From JARRQB01 sp965368585 (GTDB lineage: Bacteria > Pseudomonadota > Gammaproteobacteria > Chromatiales > Chromatiaceae): a DNA stretch of 59,529 nt. The notes beneath the pieces were generated by a model. The model ran no database searches. It had not been told where the DNA came from and was given only the letters and a program-made list of their open reading frames with translations. The stretch lies in NCBI GenBank assembly GCA_965368585.1, contig CBDUNM010000013.1:1-59529 (forward strand). The letters run 5' to 3'. Position numbers and translations under genes: made by a program. Positions 16,225-25,073 of this stretch are shown in pieces (the first letter of the stretch is position 1; the number at the start of each line of letters is the position of its first letter).

Positions 16225-17135
16225 CCCGTGGCATACACCGGTTGCATATAGGAAATCGGCACCTCTTCGTCGGTCTTGAAGGTGACTTCTTCCCACGCCT
16301 CGGGATGGGCGATCAGTTCTTTCAACAACCTGTTGTTCAGCGCGTGTCCCGATTTGAACCCGCTGAACGCCCCGATCAGGCTGTGGCCCAGCAGGTAAAG
16401 ATCGCCGATCGCATCCAGGATCTTGTGCTTGACGAACTCGTCCTCGTAGCGCAGTCCGTCTTCGTTCAGCACGCGGTAGTCGTCGACGACGATCGCGTTC
16501 TCCATACTGCCGCCCAGCGCGAGGTTGCGTTCACGCAACATTTCGATGTCACGCAGAAAACCAAAAGTGCGGGCCCTGCTCACCTCGCGTACAAAGGACG
16601 TCGATGAGAAGTCGATAGCGGCAAATTTCGTTTCATCCGCAAACATCGGGTGGTCAAAGTCGATGCCGAAACTCACTTTGAACCCGTCAAACGGATCGAA
16701 GCGCGCGACCTTGTCACCGTCTTTGACCTCGACGCGCTGCCTGATGCGAATAAAACGCTTGGGAGCGTTCTGTTCTTCCACACCGGCGCTCTGAATCAGG
16801 AATACGAATGGGCCGGCACTGCCGTCCATGATCGGCACCTCCGGGGCGCTGACGTCGATAAACGCATTGTCGATGCCGAGTCCGGCGAGCGCCGACAGCA
16901 AATGCTCCACGGTGGATATGCGTACTCCGTTACGCTCCAACGTGGTCGACAGCTGCGTATCGCCGACATTTTCCGCTTTCGCCGGGATCTCGACGGGTTG
17001 GTCGAGATCGACGCGACGGAAAACAATGCCGTTGTCGGCCGCTGCCGGCCGCAGCGTCAGGTAGACCTTCTCACCGGTGTGCAGGCCAACACCTGTCGCA
17101 CGGATCACGTTTTTGAGGGTGCGTTGTTTGATCAT
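16221..17135 (-). CDS. lpxC: UDP-3-O-acyl-N-acetylglucosamine deacetylase LpxC
   Basis: LpxC is the zinc deacetylase for the committed step of lipid A synthesis. The 304-residue product has the family length and the metal and catalytic residues: HLLSAL with the first zinc histidine near residue 79, HKILDAIGDLYLLG with the second histidine and the aspartate, and the C-terminal GHALNN histidine. It is the last gene after the dcw cluster, 172 bases after ftsZ. A terminator-like hairpin stands between, so expression can be set apart from ftsZ. Its presence shows a lipopolysaccharide outer membrane. Confidence 0.97.
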   Translation of the reverse strand: MIKQRTLKNVIRATGVGLHTGEKVYLTLRPAAADNGIVFRRVDLDQPVEIPAKAENVGDTQLSTTLERNGVRISTVEHLLSALAGLGIDNAFIDVSAPEVPIMDGSAGPFVFLIQSAGVEEQNAPKRFIRIRQRVEVKDGDKVARFDPFDGFKVSFGIDFDHPMFADETKFAAIDFSSTSFVREVSRARTFGFLRDIEMLRERNLALGGSMENAIVVDDYRVLNEDGLRYEDEFVKHKILDAIGDLYLLGHSLIGAFSGFKSGHALNNRLLKELIAHPEAWEEVTFKTDEEVPISYMQPVYATG

Positions 17136-17186
17136 AACGCGACGTTCTCCACAGAGATCGAAAACTGCCGATCAGTTGAAAAAGAA

Positions 17187-17256
17187 AAACCCTGCCGCCC
17201 GTCGTCCGTTCCGAACCATCCGGAAACGGACGACGTTGAGCAGGCATTAGGGTTTT
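17187..17256 (-). terminator. Intrinsic terminator/attenuator between ftsZ and lpxC
   Basis: On the minus strand after ftsZ, a stem GTCGTCCGTTTCCG/CGGAACGGACGAC (17234-17201, one bulge) lies inside an outer AAAACCCT/AGGGTTTT pairing. It is followed at once by a T-rich run (GGGTTTTTCTTTTTC). This is a good rho-independent terminator. Because lpxC lies beyond it in the same direction, it may only attenuate read-through, or lpxC may have its own promoter in the remaining ~60 bases. Confidence 0.75.
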
Positions 17257-17307
17257 CCCCAAGATATGCAATTTATGACCCAATTGCAACACTTTACTGA
17301 GTTTTAC

Positions 17308-18501
17308 TCAATCCGCCTGGCGCCGCAGAAACGCCGGAATATCGAGGTAATCCATGTTTTTGTCCTCCGCCGCTTCGACATAGGCATTGGCCCGCTTTGC
17401 CTTGTCTTTGCGGATACTGGTGGGCAAATCGAAGCGGCCGTAATCGTCGCTCGCCGCTTCGACGCCAGGCTCGGGATTCACCAGGCGTACCGGCGCCTGT
17501 GGCTCCTCATGGCGCTGATTTGGCGCTTTCAGCTGGCCCTGGGCATCCGGACCCAAGCCGGTCGCGACCACCGTGACACGCAGTTCATCCTCCATTTCCG
17601 GATCGATGACCGTCCCGACCACCACGGTCGCATCGTCGCGCGCGAATTCCTTGACTGTCGTACCGACTTCATCGAATTCGCCAATGCCCAGATCGGGCCC
17701 AGCCGTGATGTTGACCAGGATACCCCGGGCGCCGGACAGGTTGATGTCCTCCAGTAGCGGGCTGTTGATGGCGGATTCCGCCGCTTCACGCGCGCGATTT
17801 TCGCCCGAGGCACGCCCCGATCCCATCATGGCCTGCCCCATTTCCGACATGACGGTTCGCACGTCGGCGAAATCCACGTTGATCAGTCCGGGCTTGGTGA
17901 TCAACTCAGCGATGCCCTGAACCGCATTGAACAACACATCGTTGGCGGCCTTGAAGGCGTCCAGCAAAGACGTCGCAGACCCCAGCACCGATAAAAGTTT
18001 CTCATTCGGGATGGTGATCAGCGAATCGACGTGTTTCGCCAATTCGTCGATACCGGCTTCGGCGACCTTGCGCCGCTTCAATCCTTCGAACGGAAATGGC
18101 TTGGTGACCACTGCGACGGTCAATATACCCAACTGCCTGGCAATCTCGGCCACCACCGGTGCAGCCCCGGTTCCCGTGCCACCGCCCATCCCGGCCGTGA
18201 TGAACACCATGTCAGATCCTTCCAACGCCTCCTGGATGCGCTCCCTGTCCTCGTTGGCCGCCTTACCACCCACATCCGGGTTGGCGCCGGCCCCCAGGCC
18301 TTTGGTGATACTCGAGCCCAGCTGCAGCACGGTACGCACCGAGGTGTTCTGCAACGCCTGCGCATCCGTATTGGCGCAAATAAAATCGACGCCTTCGATA
18401 TTCGACTTCAACATGTGATTGACGGCATTACCCCCGCCGCCACCGACACCGATGACCTTGATGACCGCGTTCTGACTGTCGACATCCATTAATTCAAACA
18501 T
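17308..18501 (-). CDS. ftsZ: Cell division GTPase FtsZ
   Basis: FtsZ is the tubulin-like GTPase that forms the division ring. The 397-residue product has the tubulin signature GGGTGTGAAPV near residue 105, the T7 synergy loop NVDFADVRTVM near 210, a variable linker, and the conserved C-terminal peptide DYLDIPAFLRRQ, which binds FtsA, ZipA and ZapD (ZapD is encoded at 4380). It lies 52 bases after ftsA at the end of the dcw cluster. The terminator downstream marks the operon end. Confidence 0.98.
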   Translation of the reverse strand: MFELMDVDSQNAVIKVIGVGGGGGNAVNHMLKSNIEGVDFICANTDAQALQNTSVRTVLQLGSSITKGLGAGANPDVGGKAANEDRERIQEALEGSDMVFITAGMGGGTGTGAAPVVAEIARQLGILTVAVVTKPFPFEGLKRRKVAEAGIDELAKHVDSLITIPNEKLLSVLGSATSLLDAFKAANDVLFNAVQGIAELITKPGLINVDFADVRTVMSEMGQAMMGSGRASGENRAREAAESAINSPLLEDINLSGARGILVNITAGPDLGIGEFDEVGTTVKEFARDDATVVVGTVIDPEMEDELRVTVVATGLGPDAQGQLKAPNQRHEEPQAPVRLVNPEPGVEAASDDYGRFDLPTSIRKDKAKRANAYVEAAEDKNMDYLDIPAFLRRQAD

Positions 18502-18553
18502 GGTGGAACCCCCTTACCGTTATTGATCCGTCCCGCGCGACGGTACACTCCGA

Positions 18554-19786
18554 CTAGAAATTTCCCTGGAACCAGCTCTTCATCCGGTCCCAGGCTGCTT
18601 TGAAACTGCCGCGCGAATTCTCAGGAATTCGCACGGGCCTGTTTCGATGTCCAAACAACAGCAATCCCACGCCGGTGGCGTGAATCGGATTGCGCACTAC
18701 ATCCACTAGCCCGGTGACGTACTGGGGCGCGCCCAGCCGCACGGGCATGTGAAAAACCTCTTCCGCCAGATCGATCAGACCCTCCATCTTCGAACTGCCA
18801 CCCGTCATGACCACGCCGCCGGCGATCAGATCCTCGAATCCCGAGCGCCGCAACTCCGCCTGAATCAGACCAAGCAGTTCTTCGTAACGTGGTTGCACGA
18901 CTTCGGTGAGCGTTTGGCGGGACAGCCGGCGTGGCGGGCGATCGCCGATACTCGGCACTTCAATGGTTTCATCGGCGCCGGCCAACTGGGTCAGCGCGCA
19001 GGCGTATTTCAGTTTGATCTCTTCCGCGTGATGGGTCGGTGTGCGCAACGCGTGAGCGATATCGTTGGTCACCTGATCTCCGGCAATCGGAATGACGGCC
19101 GTGTGGCGGATCGATCCGCCGGTGAAAACGGCGATATCCGTCGTGCCGCCACCGATGTCCACCAGGCACACCCCGAGGTCTTTTTCTTCCTCGACCAGAA
19201 CCGAATAGCTGGAAGCCAACTGTTCGAGGATGAGATCCTCGACCTCGAGGCCGCAGCGGCGCACGCACTTGACGATGTTCTGCGCGGCGCTCACCGCACC
19301 GGTTACCATGTGCACTCGCGCCTCGAGGCGCACGCCGGACATGCCCACCGGGTCGTGGATACCCTCCTGGTTGTCGATGATGAATTCCTGTGGAAGGATG
19401 TGCAGGATCTTCTGATCCGCGGGAATGGCAACCGCACGCGCGGCATCGATAACCCGCTCCACGTCGTAGTGACTCACTTCGCCGTCGCGAATAGGCACTA
19501 TGCCGTCCGAGTTCAAACTGGAAACGTGGCTTCCGGCAATCCCCGCGTACACGGCGTCGATTTCGACCCCGGCCATCAACTCCGCCTCTTCCACCGCGCG
19601 TTGTATCGACTGCACAGTGGACTCGATATTCACCACCACGCCTTTCTTCAAGCCGTGCGAGGGATGCGTGCCCAGACCGATGATCTCTATCTCACCATCC
19701 GGTTTGAGTTCGCCCACCATCGCGACGACTTTGGAAGTACCGATATCCAAGCCGACGATAATATTCTTGTCCATTTTCCTTACCAT
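18554..19786 (-). CDS. ftsA: Cell division protein FtsA
   Basis: FtsA is an actin-like ATPase that anchors FtsZ to the membrane. The 410-residue product has IIVGLDIGTSKVVAMVGE at the N-terminus, the SHV/FtsA-specific 1C domain, the phosphate motif DIGGGTTDIAVF near 205, and a C-terminal amphipathic membrane-targeting helix (KAAWDRMKSWFQGNF). The first ATG follows directly on the ftsQ stop (TGAATG). A second in-frame ATG four codons later (MDKN) is an alternative start. Confidence 0.97.
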   Translation of the reverse strand: MVRKMDKNIIVGLDIGTSKVVAMVGELKPDGEIEIIGLGTHPSHGLKKGVVVNIESTVQSIQRAVEEAELMAGVEIDAVYAGIAGSHVSSLNSDGIVPIRDGEVSHYDVERVIDAARAVAIPADQKILHILPQEFIIDNQEGIHDPVGMSGVRLEARVHMVTGAVSAAQNIVKCVRRCGLEVEDLILEQLASSYSVLVEEEKDLGVCLVDIGGGTTDIAVFTGGSIRHTAVIPIAGDQVTNDIAHALRTPTHHAEEIKLKYACALTQLAGADETIEVPSIGDRPPRRLSRQTLTEVVQPRYEELLGLIQAELRRSGFEDLIAGGVVMTGGSSKMEGLIDLAEEVFHMPVRLGAPQYVTGLVDVVRNPIHATGVGLLLFGHRNRPVRIPENSRGSFKAAWDRMKSWFQGNF

Positions 19787-20605
19787 TCAGGCATCGCCTT
19801 CTCTACCTGGTGGTTTCACGGTTGCCTGCACTGCGTCGGTATCGTTGACTCGCCACGAAACGGCGAAACCTTGCGCGTAGCGCAAATCGACCACCGCAGG
19901 CCGGCGGGCAGGATCGCTAGCAAGCAGTGGGTAGGCACTGACAAAGCGTTCCAAACGCGCCGTGATATCCGTGCCACCCAGCGCCAGGCGCACATCGCTG
20001 TTCTCGAACGCCACGTTCCATTCGCGCCGCTCATCCAGACCGAACCGTTTGATGCGCAATCCGGTCACCCGCAATTGCGCGGCGGCGGCGCGATACAACG
20101 CAACCACATCGGCCGCCCGGTGGTCGGGTCCGAACAACTCGACCAGCGGCACGGAGGCGTCTTCCAGGTCATCGTTTGGCGGACGGAAAACCGCGCCGCG
20201 CGCGTTGACCAGTGCGTCGCTCCCCCAGCGGGCTACCGCAACCTGCTCGGCGACATGCATGGTCAGGATCTGCGGCCAGACACGGCGGATCGCGAGCTGA
20301 TCGACCCACGCGAGCCGGCGCACGCGGTCCCGGATTGCCCGCATATCGACGGTGAAGAAGTTGCCATCGATCGATGCGGCGACGACCCGCTCCAGTTCGC
20401 GGCGGTCGAGATGCCGCAACTCGTTTATCACGCTGACCTTACGGATCGCGAAATTGGCGGGATCCGTCACAAACCGGTAACCGGCGCCGGCCACAAGAAC
20501 GATCGCAACCAACGACACCAGGGACATGTCCGCCCGCAGCCAGCGACGCGAGCCTGCCGGCCTGGACTGCCTGGCTTTAACAACCGCTGGTGATTTGCGC
20601 GCCAC
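19787..20605 (-). CDS. ftsQ: Cell division protein FtsQ
   Basis: FtsQ is the bitopic membrane protein that recruits FtsB/FtsL. I place the start at the GTG at 20605, which overlaps the ddl stop (TAGTG) and has GGAG 8 bases upstream. This gives 272 residues, the family length. The longer open frame to 20779 lies inside ddl and is not credible. Features are a basic N-terminus, one membrane helix (MSLVSLVAIVLVAGAGYRFV), a POTRA domain beginning FAIRKVSVINELRHLD, and the FtsQ beta domain with AWVDQLAIRRVWPQIL. Confidence 0.93.
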   Translation of the reverse strand: MARKSPAVVKARQSRPAGSRRWLRADMSLVSLVAIVLVAGAGYRFVTDPANFAIRKVSVINELRHLDRRELERVVAASIDGNFFTVDMRAIRDRVRRLAWVDQLAIRRVWPQILTMHVAEQVAVARWGSDALVNARGAVFRPPNDDLEDASVPLVELFGPDHRAADVVALYRAAAAQLRVTGLRIKRFGLDERREWNVAFENSDVRLALGGTDITARLERFVSAYPLLASDPARRPAVVDLRYAQGFAVSWRVNDTDAVQATVKPPGREGDA

Positions 20606-21528
20606 TACGACGACTCCAGCGTTTGCGCGAGAATGCGCCAGACCAGTTCGTCGAAATCCACGCCGACCGCCTTGGCCGCCATCGGCACCAGACTGTGATC
20701 GGTCATCCCGGGAACCGTGTTCAGTTCGATCAGCCAGGGCCGGCCTTCTTCGTCCATGAGCAGGTCGACGCGGCCCCAACCGGCTGCCCCGGCCGTCTGG
20801 AACGCGTGCAGCGCAAGTTGCTGCAGTTCCTGCTCGCGTCGGGCATCCAGGCCGCAGGGAATGACGTAGCGGGTGTCGTCCGCCTCGTATTTGGCCTGAA
20901 AATCGTAAAAGTCACGATCCGTCTCCAGCTTGATCAGGGGTAACGCCTGATCGCCGAGCACCGCGACGGTGTACTCGTTACCGCTGACCCAACGTTCCGC
21001 CATGACGCAGCCATCGAACGCGGCGGCCAGGCGCCACGCCGCGCGCAACGACGGCAGGTCGTTGGCGCGCCCCATACCGAGGCTCGAACCCTCCCGCGAC
21101 GGCTTGACCATCAGGGGAAAGCCCAGCTCGACCGCCGCCTGCAGGTCAGCTTCGGTCTGAATCATTGCAAACCCGGGTGTCGGCAAACCCGATCCCTGCC
21201 AGAGTAGTTTGCTGCGGTACTTGTCCATTCCCAGCGCGGAACCGAGCACGCCGCTGCCGGTGTACGGCAGCCCGAGGATATCCAAGACACCCTGAATCAC
21301 GCCGTCTTCGCCGCCGCGTCCGTGCAGTACGTTAAACACCCGTTGGTAGCCGCCTGAGGCCAGTACCTGTATGACGTCGCGCCCGACATCGATCCCGTGC
21401 GCATCGATGCCGCGCCGTCGCAAACCGGCGAGCACCGCACCCCCGCTCAGCAACGAAATATCCCGTTCGGCCGCCCAGCCACCCATGAGAACCGCAACCT
21501 TGCCGAAATCTCGCGCCGTCAACGTCAT
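20605..21528 (-). CDS. ddl: D-alanine--D-alanine ligase
   Basis: Ddl makes the D-Ala-D-Ala dipeptide for peptidoglycan. The 307-residue ATP-grasp enzyme shows VLMGGWAAERDISLLSG at the N-terminus, HGRGGEDGVIQG near 63, VKPSREGSSLGM (ATP binding) and the Mg site LIELNTVPGMTDHS near 270. It overlaps murB by 4 bases upstream and ftsQ by one base downstream, the tight packing of the dcw cluster. Confidence 0.97.
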   Translation of the reverse strand: MTLTARDFGKVAVLMGGWAAERDISLLSGGAVLAGLRRRGIDAHGIDVGRDVIQVLASGGYQRVFNVLHGRGGEDGVIQGVLDILGLPYTGSGVLGSALGMDKYRSKLLWQGSGLPTPGFAMIQTEADLQAAVELGFPLMVKPSREGSSLGMGRANDLPSLRAAWRLAAAFDGCVMAERWVSGNEYTVAVLGDQALPLIKLETDRDFYDFQAKYEADDTRYVIPCGLDARREQELQQLALHAFQTAGAAGWGRVDLLMDEEGRPWLIELNTVPGMTDHSLVPMAAKAVGVDFDELVWRILAQTLESS

Positions 21529-22421
21529 GCGGCTTCCCCTATCATGTGCACCTCATGCACCAGCCGTATACCGTGGACCCGCTCTACCTCGGCGCGCACA
21601 TACTCGATCAGCGCCTCAATGTCGGCCGCGCACGCGCTGCCCGTGTTGATGATGAAATTGGCGTGTTTCTCGGAGACCTCCGCGCCGCCGATGCGCTGCC
21701 CCTTCAAGCCCGCCTGCTCAATAAGCCGGGCCGCAAAATCGCCTGGAGGATTGCGAAAAGTCGAACCGCCGCTCGGCTGGTTGGTGGGCTGCGTGGCGCT
21801 GCGTTTCGCCAGCAGATTACGGATTTCCAGCCGTTCGGCAGCGCCGTCGCCGACGTCGAACTGCAGTTCGCACGCGACAAACCATTCGTCGGGCGGCCCC
21901 TTGACATCGCGGTAACCGACGCTGTATTCCTCGGGAGTACGGCGCACGATCGTCCCGCGCCGGTCGATGACGTCTACGCACAGCACCCTGGACCAGGTTT
22001 CACCGTTGAACGCGCCTGCGTTCATGGCCAGAGCGCCTCCGATGGTGCCCGGTATCCCCGCCAAAAAGGCACCGCCGCCAAGCCCGTGACGGGCGGCGAG
22101 CCTGGCCACGTGCGCACAAGCCGCGCCCGCTTCGGCGCGCACCCGCGCGCCGGGCCGGGTTTCGATCGCGCCCAATCGACCCTTGGTGGCGATCACCGAA
22201 CCGCGAAATCCCCCGTCTCGCACCAACAGGTTGCTCCCCAGCCCGACCCACAGGATCGGCTCGGCCGGATCGGTGCTCCGCATAAACGCCTGCAGATCGG
22301 CCAGGTCGACCGGCCGGTAGAAACGTCGCGCCGGTCCGCCTACCCGCCAGCTGGTGTGTCGCGCCATCGGCTCGTCGAACAACAGTTCGCCGCACAGCTC
22401 TGGGTTGTCCAAGGCGACCAT
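21525..22421 (-). CDS. murB: UDP-N-acetylenolpyruvoylglucosamine reductase
   Basis: MurB reduces enolpyruvyl-UDP-GlcNAc to UDP-MurNAc using NADPH and FAD. It looks like the short (type II) form, with FAD-domain motifs LGLGSNLLVRDGGFRG and GIPGTIGGALAMNAG, and GGSTFRNPPGDFAARLIE holding the catalytic serine. I choose the ATG at 22421 (298 residues). A GTG one codon before it has GGAG 9 bases upstream and may be the real start. The open frame to 22502 adds 27 non-family residues with no ribosome site. Confidence 0.93.
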   Translation of the reverse strand: MVALDNPELCGELLFDEPMARHTSWRVGGPARRFYRPVDLADLQAFMRSTDPAEPILWVGLGSNLLVRDGGFRGSVIATKGRLGAIETRPGARVRAEAGAACAHVARLAARHGLGGGAFLAGIPGTIGGALAMNAGAFNGETWSRVLCVDVIDRRGTIVRRTPEEYSVGYRDVKGPPDEWFVACELQFDVGDGAAERLEIRNLLAKRSATQPTNQPSGGSTFRNPPGDFAARLIEQAGLKGQRIGGAEVSEKHANFIINTGSACAADIEALIEYVRAEVERVHGIRLVHEVHMIGEAA

Positions 22422-22569
22422 CACCGATCGGTACTCCTGCGTTTCAATGCCTTGTCCCGCAGCGGTCGCGGGACAGTCGGCCACAACCGCCGCTCCACGC
22501 ATTGGCGCGAAGGCCCGAGCAGCGGTTCACCACAACCCATACGCAAGAATCTCATTGGATTCCGTGTTG

Positions 22570-24000
22570 TCATTGGCATATCTCCTGGGGTAAACGAGCC
22601 GCCATCGAACCGATATTCCCCGCCCCCATGACCAGTAAAATATCCCCATCTTCGAGCAACCGGCTCAATACCCCGGGTAGTTCCTCGATGTCGTCGACAA
22701 AGACCGGGTCCACTTGCCCGCGGGCGCGGACGGCCCGATTCAGGTCGCGCCCGGTTGCACCCGCAATCGCTTCTTCGCCTGCGGCATAGACCTCGGTCAT
22801 AATCAGGACGTCCGCGGCTGACAGCACCTTCACGAAATCGTCGAAGGCGTCGTGAGTACGGGTGTAGCGATGTGGCTGAAACGCCAGCACCACGCGCCGT
22901 CCGGGCCAGCCGTCCCGGGCCGCCGCCAGGGTGGCCGCGACCTCGCGCGGGTGATGTCCGTAATCGTCCACCACCATCACCTTGCCGCCGCCAGCCAGTC
23001 GCCCCTCGACGACCTGGAACCGTCTCCCGATTCCCTGGAATTCCATCAGGGCGCGCTGAATGACCGCGGTTGCGACGCCCAGCTCACGCGCGACCGCAAC
23101 CGCGGCGAGTGCATTCAGCACGTTGTGCCGGCCGGGCAGATTCAGTTGCACGGCAAAGGGCGCCGCATTCGGGGACACCACGTTGAAGTGCGTGCTATGA
23201 CCGTGTTGCCGAATGTCGGTGGCCCGCAGATCGGCCGACTCGTCGGTACCGTAGGTCAGCACCTGGCGCGACAGCTGCGGGATCAGCGCGCGCACCTCCG
23301 CATCGTCGATGCACAACACCGCCAGACCATAAAAGGGCAGGTGATGCAGGAACTCGGCAAAGGCCGCGCGCAGCCGGTCGAAGTCTCCGCCATAAGTCGA
23401 CATGTGGTCGGCATCGATATTGGTCACGACCGCCATTTGCGGCAGCAGGCAGAGAAATGACGCGTCGCTCTCATCCGCTTCGGCGACCAGTACTTCCCCC
23501 GCGCCCAGCCGGGCGTGCCGGCCGGCCGCATTCAACCGCCCGCCGATCACGAAGGTCGGATCGAGACCGCCTTCTATGAGCAGGCTGGCGGTCAAACTGG
23601 TGGTCGTGGTCTTGCCGTGCGTTCCAGCCACTGCAACGCCGTAGCGAAACCGCATGATCTCGGCGAGCATTTCGGCACGCGGCACGATCGGAATACGCGC
23701 GGCGCGGGCGGCCTCGACCTCCGGGTTGCTGGACGCCACGGCGCTGGAAACCACCACCGCGTCGCAACCGGCGACGTGCTCGCGCGCATGCCCGATGCGA
23801 ATCTGCGCGCCCTGCCCGCGTAAATTCCGAATGGCGGCATTGTCGCGAATGTCGGAGCCCGAGACATCGTAGCCGAGGTTCAGCATGACCTGAGCTATAC
23901 CGTTCATACCGACGCCGCCAATGCCGACGAAATGAAGGCGGCGCATACGGCCCATGGCCTCCGCGGCATGCCGCCTTGGGTTGACGATCTGATCGGTCAT
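22570..24000 (-). CDS. murC: UDP-N-acetylmuramate--L-alanine ligase
   Basis: MurC adds L-alanine to UDP-MurNAc, the first residue of the stem peptide. The 476-residue product has the Rossmann start LHFVGIGGVGMNGIAQVM, the ATP P-loop GTHGKTTTTS near 123, EADESDASFL, and the C-terminal Mur ligase domain with DDYGHHPREVAATL. It overlaps the murG stop by 4 bases. The ~150 bases between its stop and the murB start hold no gene. Confidence 0.97.
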   Translation of the reverse strand: MTDQIVNPRRHAAEAMGRMRRLHFVGIGGVGMNGIAQVMLNLGYDVSGSDIRDNAAIRNLRGQGAQIRIGHAREHVAGCDAVVVSSAVASSNPEVEAARAARIPIVPRAEMLAEIMRFRYGVAVAGTHGKTTTTSLTASLLIEGGLDPTFVIGGRLNAAGRHARLGAGEVLVAEADESDASFLCLLPQMAVVTNIDADHMSTYGGDFDRLRAAFAEFLHHLPFYGLAVLCIDDAEVRALIPQLSRQVLTYGTDESADLRATDIRQHGHSTHFNVVSPNAAPFAVQLNLPGRHNVLNALAAVAVARELGVATAVIQRALMEFQGIGRRFQVVEGRLAGGGKVMVVDDYGHHPREVAATLAAARDGWPGRRVVLAFQPHRYTRTHDAFDDFVKVLSAADVLIMTEVYAAGEEAIAGATGRDLNRAVRARGQVDPVFVDDIEELPGVLSRLLEDGDILLVMGAGNIGSMAARLPQEICQ

Positions 24001-25073
24001 GCCGCCACCTCAAGACAAACGTCGGCGACATGCGCGGCCGCATGCGGCTGCGCCAGGCGCCGCGCGGCTTGCGCCATCTGCAACAAGACGCCGCGGTCGC
24101 TGAGCAGATCGCTCAACAGACGCGCCAAACCAATCGCAGTCAACTGGCGCTGCTGGATCAGGTGTGCGGCGCCGTCGTTGACGAGAATTTCCGCGTTCCG
24201 TGTCTGATGATCGTCGACCGCATGCGGGTAGGGGATCAACAGTGAACCAACACCCGCTGCCGCCAGCTCCGATACGGTCAAGGCCCCGGACCGACAGACC
24301 ACCAGATCCGCCCACGCGTAAGCTTTGGCCATATCATGCAGAAAATCGGTAACGTCAGCCGCCACGCCCGCGGCTTGATATGCCCGCTGGGTGGCATGGG
24401 ATTTATCGCGCCCGGCCTGATGCCGCACCAACGGCCGCCGTTGGTCTGCAATCAGCGACAAGGCTTCGGGAACCTTTTCGTTCAGGGCTGAAGCGCCCAA
24501 CGAGCCACCTAGCACCAGCAGGCGACACGGGCCTCGGCGCTCACGCCAGCGCGCGGCGGGCTCCGCCATACCCGCAATGTCGGTGCGTACCGGGTTGCCG
24601 ATGGCCTGCGCACCACGGCGTGCGTCGAAGCTCCCTTCAAAGGCCTCCAGAACGCGCGTTGCAACCCGTGCCAGCCATAGGTTGGTAAGGCCCGGGACGG
24701 CGTTTTGCTCATGTATCACTAGGGGCCGATCGAGCAGCCGGCTGACCAGCCCTCCGGGCCCCGTGACAAACCCACCCATACCCAACACCACTTGCGGCTG
24801 GCGGCGACGCATGACCCGCCACGCCTGGGACATGGCCCGGAGCAGTCTGAACGGCGCGAGAAACAGGCCGGCAAAACCCTGGCCCCTGAGGCGGTAGGCG
24901 GATACCCAGTCCAGTGTGAAGCCGTATTGCGGCACGATGCGCGACTCGAAACTGTTGGGCGTGCCAAGCCAGGACACATCACAGCCGCGCTTGCGCAATT
25001 CCTCCGCGACCGCCAGCGCGGGGAATACATGCCCGCCGGTACCGCCCGCCATGACCATCACACGCGTTGCCAC
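23997..25073 (-). CDS. murG: Lipid II synthase MurG
   Basis: MurG transfers GlcNAc from UDP-GlcNAc to lipid I on the inner face of the membrane, making lipid II. The 358-residue GT-B enzyme has the glycine-rich loops GGTGGHVFPALAVAEEL and GGSLGASALNE, and the UDP-GlcNAc-binding region CRSGALTVSELAAAG. It overlaps the ftsW end by 16 bases and murC by 4, so translation is coupled. Confidence 0.97.
   Translation of the reverse strand: MATRVMVMAGGTGGHVFPALAVAEELRKRGCDVSWLGTPNSFESRIVPQYGFTLDWVSAYRLRGQGFAGLFLAPFRLLRAMSQAWRVMRRRQPQVVLGMGGFVTGPGGLVSRLLDRPLVIHEQNAVPGLTNLWLARVATRVLEAFEGSFDARRGAQAIGNPVRTDIAGMAEPAARWRERRGPCRLLVLGGSLGASALNEKVPEALSLIADQRRPLVRHQAGRDKSHATQRAYQAAGVAADVTDFLHDMAKAYAWADLVVCRSGALTVSELAAAGVGSLLIPYPHAVDDHQTRNAEILVNDGAAHLIQQRQLTAIGLARLLSDLLSDRGVLLQMAQAARRLAQPHAAAHVADVCLEVAA

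Noticed and set aside
20606..20779. Longer N-terminus for FtsQ
   Set aside because: It lies inside ddl in another frame and has arginine-rich shadow composition; GTG at 20605 has GGAG at the right distance.
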